NCBI GenBank assembly: GCA_001567085.1
Contig: LMZS01000028.1
Location: 58,661 to 122,660, forward strand
Length of the DNA stretch: 64,000 nt
DNA from: Chloroflexi bacterium OLB15
GTDB taxonomy: Bacteria; Chloroflexota; Anaerolineae; Aggregatilineales; Phototrophicaceae
Direction: 5' to 3'
The position numbers and the translations under genes are program-made. Below, in pieces: positions 24,041 to 35,122 of the stretch (positions within the stretch are counted from its first letter, which is position 1; each line of letters starts with the position of its first letter). A model generated the notes under the pieces. The model had not been told where the DNA came from. It saw only the letters and a program-made list of their open reading frames with translations, and did no database searches.

Positions 24041-25210
24041 CCAAAGAACTTCACCCTATCCTCCCCAAGCCTATCCTAGTCCGAACCAGCGCCCAGCTTC
24101 GCGAGATGATGGCGCGGTTACGAAGCGAGCTGGCGCATGATCCCCTGCTGGCTGTGGATACTGAAGCCAACAGTATGTATGCCTATCGCGAGCGCGTATG
24201 CCTGATCCAGTTTTCAACACGGCTAACCGACTACATTGTTGATCCGATCTCGGGGATTGATGTCACTCCGATTGGCGAGCTTTTTGCTGATCCCGCCATT
24301 GAGAAAGTATTTCATGCCGCCGAATACGATCTGATCTGCATGAAGCGCGAGTTTCATTTCACGTTTACGAACCTGTTCGACACCATGATTGCCGCGCGTA
24401 TCACCGGCATGAAAAATTACGGGTTGGGGGCACTGCTGGAAACGTTGATACAGGTAGAAGTGGATAAAAGCCATCAGCGTGACGACTGGGGGCATCGCCC
24501 TTTGCCTAAAGACAGCCTGATCTACGCCCAGCGGGATACGCATTACTTGCCCGCGCTTCGGGATTACTTTGCGGAACGGCTGACTGAACTGAACTACTGG
24601 GAAGATGCCCGTGAAACATTCACTGAACTGGCTGAAGTAACCGGCGCAGTTCGCGCCTTTGATCCTGAAGGCTACTGGCGATTAGCCATACCCAACCACC
24701 TGAACCGTCGGCAAACGGCCATTCTGCGCGAGCTGTATCTGCTGCGCGAGGAAATCGCAAAGAGCCGCGACGTACCCCCTTTCAAGGTGATGCAGGATAA
24801 ATCAATGGTGGCGCTGGCGCAGGCCGCGCCTGAATCGTTGGGTGAAATGGAACGTGCCAATGGCGTCCCCTTTTCTATAACCCGACGCTACGGGCTGGAG
24901 ATGCTTGAAGCGATTGAGCGCGGCAAAGCTGCCCGCGTTCCGGTGCCGCCGCGCCCCGAACCGCCTACAGACCCGGTGATCGTTGAGTGCTACACAGCGC
25001 TGCGCGAATGGCGCAAAAACGCGGGCATTGGAGCGCGGCGTAGAATCAGATGTGATCATTTCGCGAGAAACATTGTGGACGCTGGCAGAGCGCAGGCCAA
25101 AAACACTGGACGAAATGCGTTCAATTCGCGGTTTAGGCGAGTGGCGTTTAGGGCAGTATGGGAAGGAAATTCTTGCTGTAACCAGCCGCTATCAAGGAAA
25201 AACGATTTAG
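24037..25210 (+). CDS. rnd: Ribonuclease D with a frameshift before the end of the HRDC domain
   Basis: RNase D trims the 3' ends of tRNA and other small RNAs. The DEDD exonuclease motifs are present: LAVDTEANSMYAY, VFHAAEYDL and YAQRDTHYLPAL. The HRDC domain starts correctly, but after LREWRK the frame breaks. The next frame continues TRALERGVESDVIISRETLW and GLGEWRLGQYGKEIL, as in the family. One extra A in the AAAAA run near 25015-25020 explains it. Uncorrected, the frame runs on to 25275 with an unrelated tail. The catalytic domain is intact either way. Confidence 0.88.
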
Positions 25211-25236
25211 CTCATCATCTGATGCGATTTAGAAAG

Positions 25237-25270
25237 CAAAAGACGGATGTTTTGAACACCCGTCTTTTAT
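25237..25270. terminator. Bidirectional terminator between rnd and the convergent membrane protein
   Basis: AAAAGACGG pairs with CCGTCTTTT around a 13-nt loop that itself contains TGT/ACA, followed by ATTTT. The A/T-rich flanks allow function on both strands. Confidence 0.7.
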
Positions 25271-25301
25271 TTTGAACAGAGGAATAAAGCGAACGCTGGT
25301 A

Positions 25302-25910
25302 TTAGCCAACTTCCTCAAAGTACAGATCGCCGTCAAAGCGCGGGCCATACAACTTGAGTTGGGCGCCGATGCCAGTGAGGGCTAATACCCCGATGACAAT
25401 GATGCGGATGGCGGTTCCAAATATCGTTTGCGGGTTTTCCAGAAACTCAAGGAACGGCAAAATCGTCACAATGCCAAAGACCACCGCTGAAGCCCCGGCC
25501 AACGCCATGACCACCACCACCAGCAAATCTTTCAGCAGCAGCGCCAGCACCAACCCGATCACCAGCCCAACCACCGCAAAGGCAATCGTAATCAGACCAT
25601 CAGGACGGGCATTGATCGCCAGCGCCAAGCCGGCGCCACCCGCCGCGCCAAACACAGCGCCTGCCAGCACGATGCTGATGCTCCACAGGAAATAGGCGAG
25701 CAAACCAACGACCAACGAGAACGCGATACCGAGCAATAAAGCAAGGAACCACTGGCTTTCCCACGTATCAATAATGAGCGCGTGGCCGATCTCGTAACCG
25801 AGGATGAAACCGCCGATGACCAGCGCGATGCGCCAAACACCGTAGCCCGAATAGCAGCAAATCAGTCCAATAAGGATTGCTGCGAGACCCAGAATCAAAG
25901 CTTGTATCAT
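25302..25910 (-). CDS. Multi-pass membrane protein, DUF4203-like
   Basis: The 202 residues form about seven hydrophobic helices with Gly-rich turns (GYEIGHALIIDTW, GAVFGAAGGAGLALAI, GLVIGLVLALLL) and a short acidic C-terminus (DGDLYFEEVG). The pattern of paired helices with small residues resembles TM198/DUF4203 proteins, whose role is unknown. No signal peptide is needed, since the first helix starts at the N-terminus. It is convergent with rnd. A related-looking membrane protein lies at 28133-28708. Confidence 0.75.
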   Translation of the reverse strand: MIQALILGLAAILIGLICCYSGYGVWRIALVIGGFILGYEIGHALIIDTWESQWFLALLLGIAFSLVVGLLAYFLWSISIVLAGAVFGAAGGAGLALAINARPDGLITIAFAVVGLVIGLVLALLLKDLLVVVVMALAGASAVVFGIVTILPFLEFLENPQTIFGTAIRIIVIGVLALTGIGAQLKLYGPRFDGDLYFEEVG

Positions 25911-26177
25911 CTCTCCATTCCTCCACTTGCTTGCCGATCATGCATTACATGATGCAATAATTACCGGCGTTGAGTGTGTACACCCGAAAATTGTAGAGAA
26001 GGTTGAAGCATCTGGCAATGATAACTATGGCGCACAAGATGATAAGCAGCTTGAACCTCACTACAACAATTTGAACCCTTACCTTGACGAACGGTTACGC
26101 TTCGTGGGTAAACTTACCTAAAAGCGGAACACAGCAACTTACAGCTAGCAAGCGTGTTCCAGCGCTTTAAGTGAAAG

Positions 26178-27863
<1,686 letters not shown>

Positions 27864-27869
27864 AACGCT

Positions 27870-28166
27870 ATGAAATCACAGAGACAGCGCAGAGGGGCGA
27901 TCCTGAGCATCGCCAGTACAGGCAGTATTCTAAGCATTGGCAGCGTGGGCAGCATCCTGAGCATCGGTAGTGCCGGCAGCATTTTAAGCGTGGGCAGTGC
28001 GGGCAGTATGCTCTCAGCCTTCAGCACGCTCAGTTTTTTCAGTGTGGGCAGCCTGCTGTCAATCTTCAGCATCTTTAGCGTGCTGAGTATTTACGGGTTT
28101 GCCCGATACTGTAAGCGAGGAACAGGGATCACTCAGACAGATCGCCTTCTTAAATCTCGAAACTGA
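27870..28166 (+). CDS. Repeat protein with serine at every third residue (xxS)n
   Basis: After a basic start (MKSQRQRRGA), residues 11-73 form 21 unbroken triplets ending in Ser. They are organised as seven 9-residue units such as ILSIGSVGS and ILSIGSAGS that become more Phe-rich towards the end. This stretch has no charge and is built from Ile, Leu, Gly, Val and Phe. A basic tail (CKRGTGITQTDRLLKSRN) follows. It could form a three-sided solenoid or a membrane-inserted rod. It starts 6 nt after the mutase stop without a clear ribosome binding site, so coupling is likely. I recall loosely similar GSxLSIGS repeats in other bacteria but cannot verify this. Function unknown. Confidence 0.65.
   Translation: MKSQRQRRGAILSIASTGSILSIGSVGSILSIGSAGSILSVGSAGSMLSAFSTLSFFSVGSLLSIFSIFSVLSIYGFARYCKRGTGITQTDRLLKSRN
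27900..28088 (+). repeat. 27-nt tandem repeat, seven degenerate units, inside the xxS protein gene
   Basis: Units begin ATCCTGAGCATC, ATTCTAAGCATTGGC, ATCCTGAGCATCGGT and ATTTTAAGCGTGGGC. Codon third positions vary while the protein pattern is kept, which argues for selection on the protein. The last three units are strongly diverged. Confidence 0.7.
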
Positions 28167-28708
28167 AAAACCGCGCCTACAATCGTCAGCGTCAGCCATG
28201 CTGCCAGCGCAAGAGTCGTGGCGCCTGCTTCCAGCGGATAAGCCAGCCAATTCAACAAGGGAATCATGCCCGCGCCGGTCAGTAAAGCGCCTGCGCCGCC
28301 TGCTGCTGCCGCTAAAATCTCAACCCGTTCGCCAAAACGCAGCGCCAGCAGCATCATCGCCGCTGCCATAAGCATGACCATCAGCAGGATCACCACAATA
28401 TGGCCTGCGCCGATGTAACGAGCAAGCTGAATCATTTTCACGCCGACTAAACCGCCGCATAAAAATGGAAGCAGGCGCGGTGCGAATTCTGCGCTAAAAG
28501 CCGGGAGAAGCGCCGCCGCAACAGCGGTCACAATGCCAGCCGCCAGCATAACGATGATGGCACGATCTAAAGCGCCAACGATCAACCAGCCAAGCAGGAA
28601 TGCAGCCGTAATACGCGAGATTGAGAGTTTTCGGCGGCTGTAAAAGCACAGCCATATTGCTGGCAAGGCGGTAATCAGCGCCAGAAACAAGGTTTGCAAG
28701 TTGAGCAA
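28133..28708 (-). CDS. Multi-pass membrane protein of unknown function
   Basis: The 191 residues hold about six hydrophobic helices with short basic loops (FYSRRKLSISR at the first loop and FQFRDLRRRSV at the end, probably cytoplasmic). Helices are rich in Ala, Leu and Gly (GWLIVGALDRAIIVMLAAGIV and LAAAAGGAGALLTGAG). I cannot name the family. Its start lies 6 nt after the stop of the large histidine kinase, so the two are probably cotranscribed and it may be an accessory to that sensor. Its 3' end overlaps the convergent repeat protein by 34 nt. Confidence 0.7.
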   Translation of the reverse strand: MLNLQTLFLALITALPAIWLCFYSRRKLSISRITAAFLLGWLIVGALDRAIIVMLAAGIVTAVAAALLPAFSAEFAPRLLPFLCGGLVGVKMIQLARYIGAGHIVVILLMVMLMAAAMMLLALRFGERVEILAAAAGGAGALLTGAGMIPLLNWLAYPLEAGATTLALAAWLTLTIVGAVFQFRDLRRRSV

Positions 28709-28714
28709 CGCCGT

Positions 28715-31700
28715 TTAGTCGCCCGCTTCAGCCGCAGCCGCCAACGGAATATCGAAGCTGAAGGTCGTACCCTTTCCCAGCTCGCTTTTCACCAGCACAT
28801 CGCCACCATGCTGCTGAATGATGCCTCGCGTAATCGCCATGCCCAACCCGGTGCCGGGTTGTTCCTGCGCCAGCGGGTTCTCGCTGCGGAAATACGGCGT
28901 AAACAACTTCGATAAATCTTCGCTGCTCATGCCGATGCCGGTATCAGCCACCCGAATCACCATCTTCGGCACTTTCTCATCCAGCGTCGCGCCCAGCGTA
29001 ATGGTGCCATCTTGCGGCGTATATTTGTTGGCGTTACTAAGCAGATTTGTCAACACCTGAATCATGCGGCCTTCATCAGCAAGAATTGGCGGTAGATCAT
29101 CCGCCATTTCCAGCACCAGTTTCTGATTCTTCGCGTCAAGCTGGTTTTGCAGCGGGCGCACCGTTTCTTCGACCACGTAGCGGAAATCAACGGGCGCAAC
29201 CGCGATACGCATGTTGTTTGTTTGCAGCTTGGTCACGTCGTTCAAGTCGCTCACCAGCGTATTCATACGTTCGGCGTTATTGCGAATAGTGCCAATGAAA
29301 TTGCGCTGGGTATCGTTTAAGCCGCCCATTTGCCCACCCAGCAAGAAATCTGAAAAGCCGCGAATAGAGGTAAGCGGATTCTTCAATTCATGCGCCACAA
29401 AAGACACAAACTCACTCTTGCTGGCGTTAGCGAGTTCCAACTCGTTATAAAGGCGCGCGTTGGCAATAGCGATGCTGGCATGTTCGGCAAGACGCTGTAG
29501 GAAAGGCATATCTGCCAAACGCAAGCGCGGTTCACGATTGGTTTCCAGCACCAGCAGCGCGTTGATGCTTCCGCCCGAAAGCATCGGGATAGTGACCTGA
29601 CTGAGCGCCCCTTGTAAGCTGGGAATATAGTCACGATCCATGCTCACGTCATATACGAGTTCAGGCTGCTTGCTGCGCATCACGCGGGAAACCACGCCGC
29701 GATCCAGCGGGATATGATCCCCTTCCGCGCCTTCAGGCCAATCGCCTTCGCCATAGCCCTCGCTGTAAATAACCTGCAACACCGGCGGCTCACTCGTGAT
29801 CACGCCGATTAACCCGCTGGTGGCAGTGCTATTTTCCAACGCCCATTCCACCGTAATACGCGCCACTTTGGTCAGGTCAAGCGAACGGTTCAGCTCAACG
29901 TCAATGCGCTCCAGCGTCTCCAATTCGGAAACACGCATACTCAACTGCTGATCGGTCAACTGAAACAGGCGCGCGTTTTCAATGGCGACTGCCGCCTGAC
30001 CAGCAAAGGTGTTCAGCAGATCAGCATCGTCGCGGTCAAAGCCAACCCCGCGTTTGTTCAGAACTTCCAGCACGCCAGTAACGTGATTCTGGCTAACCAG
30101 CGGCACCGCGATCACGCTGCGCGTTTGGAATGGCCCCTTACCAAGCTCGCCAGCCCAGCGCGGATCGCTCATCACGTCGGAAACGATCACAGGCGTGCCC
30201 GTGCTGGCAACCTCACCGACCAGCCCTTTACCCGCTGGCACGCGCAAACCGATGATATCACTGCCAGAGCCGCCAATGGCTACGCGAAAAATCAGATCGC
30301 CAGAGCCATCGTCGGAAGTCAGCAGCAGCGAGCCAGCTTCAGCATCCAGAATATCGGTAGCGCTGGCAGTGATCAGCCGCAGCAGCTCTTCAAGATTCAC
30401 TTCGGAAGCCACCAACTGGCGACTCACGTCATTCAACACTGAAAGCTGGCGGGCGCGCACATTGGTTTCACGGAACAGGCGAGTACGCTCAATCGAAGTC
30501 GCCGCCAGAGCCGCGATATCGTTGAAGATTTCGAGCTGATCATCGGTGTACTGGCGGTTCGGCTGAGACGTTCCCGCCGCAATCACCCCCAGCACATCAG
30601 AGCCTGCGATCAGCGGCACCGCCATCCAGCCCCGCAGCGCATCATCTTCTGCTGCATCCAGCCCACGAGCTTGCATTTCCCGCGTAAAGTTTGCGATACG
30701 CAGCGATTGGCCGGTGCGAATCACTTCACTGTACAGGTCGCGCCCCATCGGCCAGCGCGTCTCTTCGCGCTCACGATAGCGTTCTTCATCTTCGAGGAAA
30801 AAGGCATAGTAGAGGTCGTTAGTACGCGGGTCTTTCAGCACAATATAAAAATGGCTGGCTTCGATCAGCTTGTCTGACTGAGTGCTGATCAATTCCAACA
30901 AATCGTCAAATTCCAGCGTGAAGTTCACCGCCTGCGAAACCTGCCCCAGCACGTCCAGTTCACGCACGCGCCGTTCTAGCGAGGCCACCACCTGCGCACG
31001 CTCAACTGAAATACTCATTTGCGCAGTCAGGTTTTCAATGTAACGCAGTTCTTCAAACGCATAGCGTCCAGTATTCGACTGTGGCGCACCAATCACAGCA
31101 ATGCCATTTAAGCCGCCAGAGCCGCGAAAACCAACCAGCACCAGCGCCTTTAAGATATGCAATCGCGCACGTTCAGCCAGTAACGGCGCATCCCAGGGTT
31201 TTCCCGGCTCAAGGTAAATAAGCGGCTGTGCGCCATCACGTAGCGCGGCGATCAACGGGCTGTCTTTGGAAAAGCGAATATCGGTGCCGGGTTTGCCTGC
31301 ACACACGTAATCGCCCGTTTGAATATCGGGGTAGAAAACGAACGTGTAATCCGGCTGTAACCCATCATCCAGCGCGCTTTTATAAGCCGCATTGACGGTT
31401 TCCAGTTCACTTGCGCTGGAAAGCGTGCGCGAAAAATCTTCCACCATCTGCGTATAGTTTGCGCGTTTACGGAAGTACAGGCGGTCAACCCGCGCCTGAA
31501 TACGCGTGCGCACCGGAACAAACAGCACCGCCACCAGAAAGATGGCGACGGCAACCAGCACCGGGTTATTTGCCCCGACAACGCTCTGTGTCACCAAGCT
31601 TGCACCGAACACCAGCAGAAAATAGCCAATGATCAGCGTGCCCAGCATAATGCTGTAGGTGATACCAACGCTGATGATGCGGTCACTCTGATAAGCGCGA

Positions 31701-32872
31701 TATTGCAGCACCGCATAGGCAAAGCTAAGCGCGGGTATCACGAAGAATGGCGATGCCGCAGACATATTCAGCGGGATCGGCGCGCTGCCAGCTAAACCAC
31801 GCGCAATTACATTCAGCATCCAGATCGCGGCAATGGCGAAGCACAGCGCTACACCGATGAATACCGTGTTGATCTGGTCACGCGCCAGCGCCGAAATAGC
31901 CCTGCGACGACGCACGATCAACGCTACTACCAGCAAAAGCAGGCCGAGCAGCGCAATTCCTGCGGCGGCCATTTGGGTGATCACCGGCATTTCCAGCGCA
32001 GTCGGGTTGATGTTGAAATACGCCAGCACTGCCCCGGCAATACCGGCAAGAATCACAGGCAAAAAGCGCAGCGCCGGTTGGCGATAGGCAATAGATGAGC
32101 GCGTAGGGAATACGAAAGCCAGTGAGATCAACACCCCGCCGAGTAACGCAGCCACCACAATCCACACCCACGAAAAGGTGAACGTAGTATTCAGGCTGAA
32201 AAGGCCGGTCAAAAAGATGCTCAACCCCATCAGGCCGATGGTCACGGTGCGCGCCGAAGCCTGATTCGGGCGCATCACAAATACAGCCGCGCCAAGAAGC
32301 AGCACCGCCAGCCCGGAACCCCAGGGCACAGCGAAATAGGTGATAAAGTCTTCCGGAGGGAACGAGGTCAAACGGTAAGTCACATCACAGCGGTCTGGTG
32401 ATGCGGTGACAGGCGCACACTGCTCAGGGGTAGTACGCGCCAGGTCAGAATTACGCAGAAATTCGATTTCGATCTGCTGCCCAACGCGAAGCGTTCGTAG
32501 AATGGTTTGATAGCTTTGTAACGATGTGTGGAAATCGCTGGCGCGGCCTAAAGACACGCCACCAATCGAAGCAATCTGGTCACCGCGCATCAACCCGGCA
32601 TCCAGCCCCGGCCATGCGGTTTCGCCAGTGGCGGTGCTGCCATCTACCATCAGGGTGCGCGTAAGCAGCGCGCCAATAAAAACAGAATCACGCCAGCTAA
32701 ACGCGGAAACAATAGCGGCAATCGCAAAAATGATAGCAGTGGCTACAGTGGCTATGGTAAGCAAAATACCAAGCCGATTTTCCAGGCTGGAGGTGCCCTG
32801 CTTTATGCGCGATCTATCCTGCGAACCGGCCAGGCCATTATCCGAATTGGTCGTCCCCGTCACTGCGCCCAT
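28715..32872 (-). CDS. Large membrane sensor histidine kinase with PDZ-like and four GAF domains
   Basis: This 1385-residue sensor has one early helix (residues 34-60). An extracytoplasmic PDZ-like domain (LDAGLMRGDQIASIGGVSL, about 85-175) is followed by a block of some eight membrane helices (190-480). Four GAF-type domains (about 490-1150) come next, then HisKA with phospho-acceptor His1161 in FVAHELKNPLTS. The HATPase domain shows LLSNANKYTP (N box), VADTGIGM (G1) and GTGLGM (G2). No receiver domain or response regulator gene is adjacent. An extended -10 lies upstream. The signal is unknown. Confidence 0.9.
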   Translation of the reverse strand: MGAVTGTTNSDNGLAGSQDRSRIKQGTSSLENRLGILLTIATVATAIIFAIAAIVSAFSWRDSVFIGALLTRTLMVDGSTATGETAWPGLDAGLMRGDQIASIGGVSLGRASDFHTSLQSYQTILRTLRVGQQIEIEFLRNSDLARTTPEQCAPVTASPDRCDVTYRLTSFPPEDFITYFAVPWGSGLAVLLLGAAVFVMRPNQASARTVTIGLMGLSIFLTGLFSLNTTFTFSWVWIVVAALLGGVLISLAFVFPTRSSIAYRQPALRFLPVILAGIAGAVLAYFNINPTALEMPVITQMAAAGIALLGLLLLVVALIVRRRRAISALARDQINTVFIGVALCFAIAAIWMLNVIARGLAGSAPIPLNMSAASPFFVIPALSFAYAVLQYRAYQSDRIISVGITYSIMLGTLIIGYFLLVFGASLVTQSVVGANNPVLVAVAIFLVAVLFVPVRTRIQARVDRLYFRKRANYTQMVEDFSRTLSSASELETVNAAYKSALDDGLQPDYTFVFYPDIQTGDYVCAGKPGTDIRFSKDSPLIAALRDGAQPLIYLEPGKPWDAPLLAERARLHILKALVLVGFRGSGGLNGIAVIGAPQSNTGRYAFEELRYIENLTAQMSISVERAQVVASLERRVRELDVLGQVSQAVNFTLEFDDLLELISTQSDKLIEASHFYIVLKDPRTNDLYYAFFLEDEERYREREETRWPMGRDLYSEVIRTGQSLRIANFTREMQARGLDAAEDDALRGWMAVPLIAGSDVLGVIAAGTSQPNRQYTDDQLEIFNDIAALAATSIERTRLFRETNVRARQLSVLNDVSRQLVASEVNLEELLRLITASATDILDAEAGSLLLTSDDGSGDLIFRVAIGGSGSDIIGLRVPAGKGLVGEVASTGTPVIVSDVMSDPRWAGELGKGPFQTRSVIAVPLVSQNHVTGVLEVLNKRGVGFDRDDADLLNTFAGQAAVAIENARLFQLTDQQLSMRVSELETLERIDVELNRSLDLTKVARITVEWALENSTATSGLIGVITSEPPVLQVIYSEGYGEGDWPEGAEGDHIPLDRGVVSRVMRSKQPELVYDVSMDRDYIPSLQGALSQVTIPMLSGGSINALLVLETNREPRLRLADMPFLQRLAEHASIAIANARLYNELELANASKSEFVSFVAHELKNPLTSIRGFSDFLLGGQMGGLNDTQRNFIGTIRNNAERMNTLVSDLNDVTKLQTNNMRIAVAPVDFRYVVEETVRPLQNQLDAKNQKLVLEMADDLPPILADEGRMIQVLTNLLSNANKYTPQDGTITLGATLDEKVPKMVIRVADTGIGMSSEDLSKLFTPYFRSENPLAQEQPGTGLGMAITRGIIQQHGGDVLVKSELGKGTTFSFDIPLAAAAEAGD

Positions 32873-32910
32873 ATGCCACCCGGCTGCTTTTCAGACGTTC
32901 TCCTCTTGCG

Positions 32911-32919
32911 ATTGTAGCA
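32911..32919 (-). promoter_or_regulatory. Extended -10 promoter element for the histidine kinase
   Basis: The minus strand reads TGCTACAAT about 40 nt before the ATG, the same form as the element at secA. No convincing -35 is seen. Confidence 0.45.
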
Positions 32920-32951
32920 TGAGAAGCGTTTAACTTTTCACAAGTATTCGG

Positions 32952-34997
32952 TCACTGTGCGGCATCCCGTTCAATTAAGGCTTTCAGATTTTCCTCAACC
33001 GTTCTGGCGGCAACAATGGTAAGCACGTCGTTTCCCTGCAAAACTGTTTCTCCATGCGGGATGAGTATCCGTCCATCGCGTTCAATCGAGGCCACAATTG
33101 AATTTACAGGCCAGTTGACCTCACGAACATGCTTATTGTTCACCGCTGAATGCGCGCTAACACGATACTCTTTAGAAAGCCCCCCGGTCAGCGTGTTCAG
33201 GCGTATCCGCTCGGCAGTCTGCTGATCTTGCATCCGGCGGGTTGTCGCGGTTTGGTAGGCTTGAATAATCTCTCGCCTGCCCACCACGCCAAGCAGTTTA
33301 CCGGTGTCAAAATCAATCACAGGTAACTGGCGAATATCATTGCGGTTCATCAGGCGAATAGCCCTCCATGCCGGTTCCCCGGGGGTGATGGTGATCACCC
33401 CTTGCGAGGCGATCTGCCCAACGGTCGTCCCCGGTTCCGCTTGTGCTTCATAGGCCTTTTGCAAGTCTACCAATGTGACGATGCCCCGCAGATTTCCGGC
33501 CTCATCCACTACGCACAACGCCCCAGATTCATACGCACGCAGCTTGTCGCGCAGTTCGCGCAGCTCTGCCGTAGGTTGGATAGTCGGCGCTGGTCTTTGC
33601 ATCACATCTTCAACCAACACGCCTTGCATCAGGTCAACTTCGCGCCCTTCTGGCAAAAACACGCCTTTCGCGCGCAGACCGAACACATAAACGCCGAAAG
33701 GTTCAAAGCGTTCTGCCACCATCAGGCAGACAATCGTCACCAGCATCAAAGGGACGATCAGCGTGAAATCATTGGTCAGTTCAAAGACCAGCAAGATCGC
33801 GGTGATCGGTGCGCGAATCACCGCCGCAACCATCGCAGCCATTCCGGCAATACCATAAGCACGTGGATCAGCAGAGTTAATACCCGGCAGCGCCGCGATC
33901 ACATGTCCATAAGCGCTGCCCAGCATGGTGCCAATAAATATTGACGGCGCAAACAGGCCGCCAACAAACCCACCCCCCAGGCTGATACCCGTCACGATGA
34001 TCTTGACCAGCCCGATCACCACCAGCATCAGGATGCTAAATTGCAGATCGCCCATCAACACATGATCGACAATATCATGCCCCTGCCCCAGCACTTCTGG
34101 CAGAAAGATACCCACCACGCCAACCACAACGCCCACCAGCGCGGTCTTCACCGGACGCGATAACTTCACCCGATGCCATAAGCGATGCTGCCAGCGGCTG
34201 TGACGCAAAAACAACACGGCGCTCAAGGCGATCAACAAACCAAGCGGCGCGAAAGCCAAAATTTCCAGCGCACCGCTGAGCGAGAAAGCAAACGGCCCCA
34301 TGTCATAACCCGGTTCAATCGCCTGCGTCGTGGCAAACGACATCACAGCAGCCAGCACAACCACGCTCAAAGAGCGGGCTTCCATGCTGTTATTCAATAT
34401 CGCCTCAACGGCAAAAAATACGCCAGCAAATGGCGCTTTGAAAGCTGCCGAGATAGCTGCCGCGCTGCCTGCCGCCACCAGGATAGCTACATGTTCTTCA
34501 GACTGCCGCGCAAGCTGCCCCAACCAGGAACCGATATTGCCGCCAATTTGCACGCTGGGGTCTTCTGGCCCAACAGAAGCGCCTGCCCCGTTAGAGATTG
34601 CTGAAGCCAGTGCCTTAAATGGCATTCGCTTATACCGCAGCCGCCCGCCAGCCAGCGCGACCGCTTCAATCACCCCACCTACCCCGTGATGCCTTTCTTC
34701 ACCGATACAGTGCTGCATGATCCAGCCTACGATGAAGCCCCCAAGAGCGAGGCTGATCACCACAGCCAGCACGCCGACTATGGGGCTTAGCAGTTGATCT
34801 ACCAATACGCCGAAAAACAACTGGCGGAAGAAGATTATTGCTTCGCGAAACAACCAGACGCCCAGCGCAGTCACCACGCCAACGGCAATCGCAAGCGCCA
34901 CCAACCGATTTTTCTCGGCGCGCAGCGGAGCAGTAAACGCATCAAACCATGAGCCTGATTGCCTGGAGAAGATTTTTTGCATTGGTATTTCCGTCAT
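32952..34997 (-). CDS. CLC-family chloride channel/transporter with CBS pair and TrkA-C domain
   Basis: The 681 residues begin with the CLC membrane domain. Selectivity-filter motifs appear as GAGASVGPEDPSVQIGG (gating glutamate Glu145) and KAPFAGVFFAVEAI. In ClcA the next motif is IEEM, with the proton glutamate second. Here that position is Ala199, so strict Cl-/H+ exchange may be lost. Two CBS domains follow (about 465-585; VEDVMQRPAPTIQP and GVITITPGEPAWRAI) and then a TrkA-C-like domain (VREVNWPVNSIVASIERDG). The soluble part probably senses nucleotides. It stands alone. Confidence 0.92.
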   Translation of the reverse strand: MTEIPMQKIFSRQSGSWFDAFTAPLRAEKNRLVALAIAVGVVTALGVWLFREAIIFFRQLFFGVLVDQLLSPIVGVLAVVISLALGGFIVGWIMQHCIGEERHHGVGGVIEAVALAGGRLRYKRMPFKALASAISNGAGASVGPEDPSVQIGGNIGSWLGQLARQSEEHVAILVAAGSAAAISAAFKAPFAGVFFAVEAILNNSMEARSLSVVVLAAVMSFATTQAIEPGYDMGPFAFSLSGALEILAFAPLGLLIALSAVLFLRHSRWQHRLWHRVKLSRPVKTALVGVVVGVVGIFLPEVLGQGHDIVDHVLMGDLQFSILMLVVIGLVKIIVTGISLGGGFVGGLFAPSIFIGTMLGSAYGHVIAALPGINSADPRAYGIAGMAAMVAAVIRAPITAILLVFELTNDFTLIVPLMLVTIVCLMVAERFEPFGVYVFGLRAKGVFLPEGREVDLMQGVLVEDVMQRPAPTIQPTAELRELRDKLRAYESGALCVVDEAGNLRGIVTLVDLQKAYEAQAEPGTTVGQIASQGVITITPGEPAWRAIRLMNRNDIRQLPVIDFDTGKLLGVVGRREIIQAYQTATTRRMQDQQTAERIRLNTLTGGLSKEYRVSAHSAVNNKHVREVNWPVNSIVASIERDGRILIPHGETVLQGNDVLTIVAARTVEENLKALIERDAAQ

Positions 34998-35078
34998 TCA
35001 ATACGGGTAGGATTAAGTCCGTTGGTTATACCCTACTCGTCAAATGTGTGCTGAAAAACACCCCTAACCCCCGTGAAA

Positions 35079-35087
35079 TGTTATAAT
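35079..35087 (+). promoter_or_regulatory. Extended -10 promoter element for the mutase small subunit
   Basis: TGTTATAAT lies 36 nt before the ATG of the B12-binding subunit gene. It matches the extended -10 form seen at secA, the histidine kinase and the SHMT-GcvT gene. Confidence 0.5.
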
Positions 35088-35122
35088 CGCTACAGCACAA
35101 CGCGCGCGCTTAAGGAATACAA

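Noticed and set aside
25927..26121. A 64-codon frame upstream of the mutase large subunit
   Set aside because: It has no ribosome binding site, an unlikely composition and no family pattern, and it occupies the region where the mutase promoter is expected.
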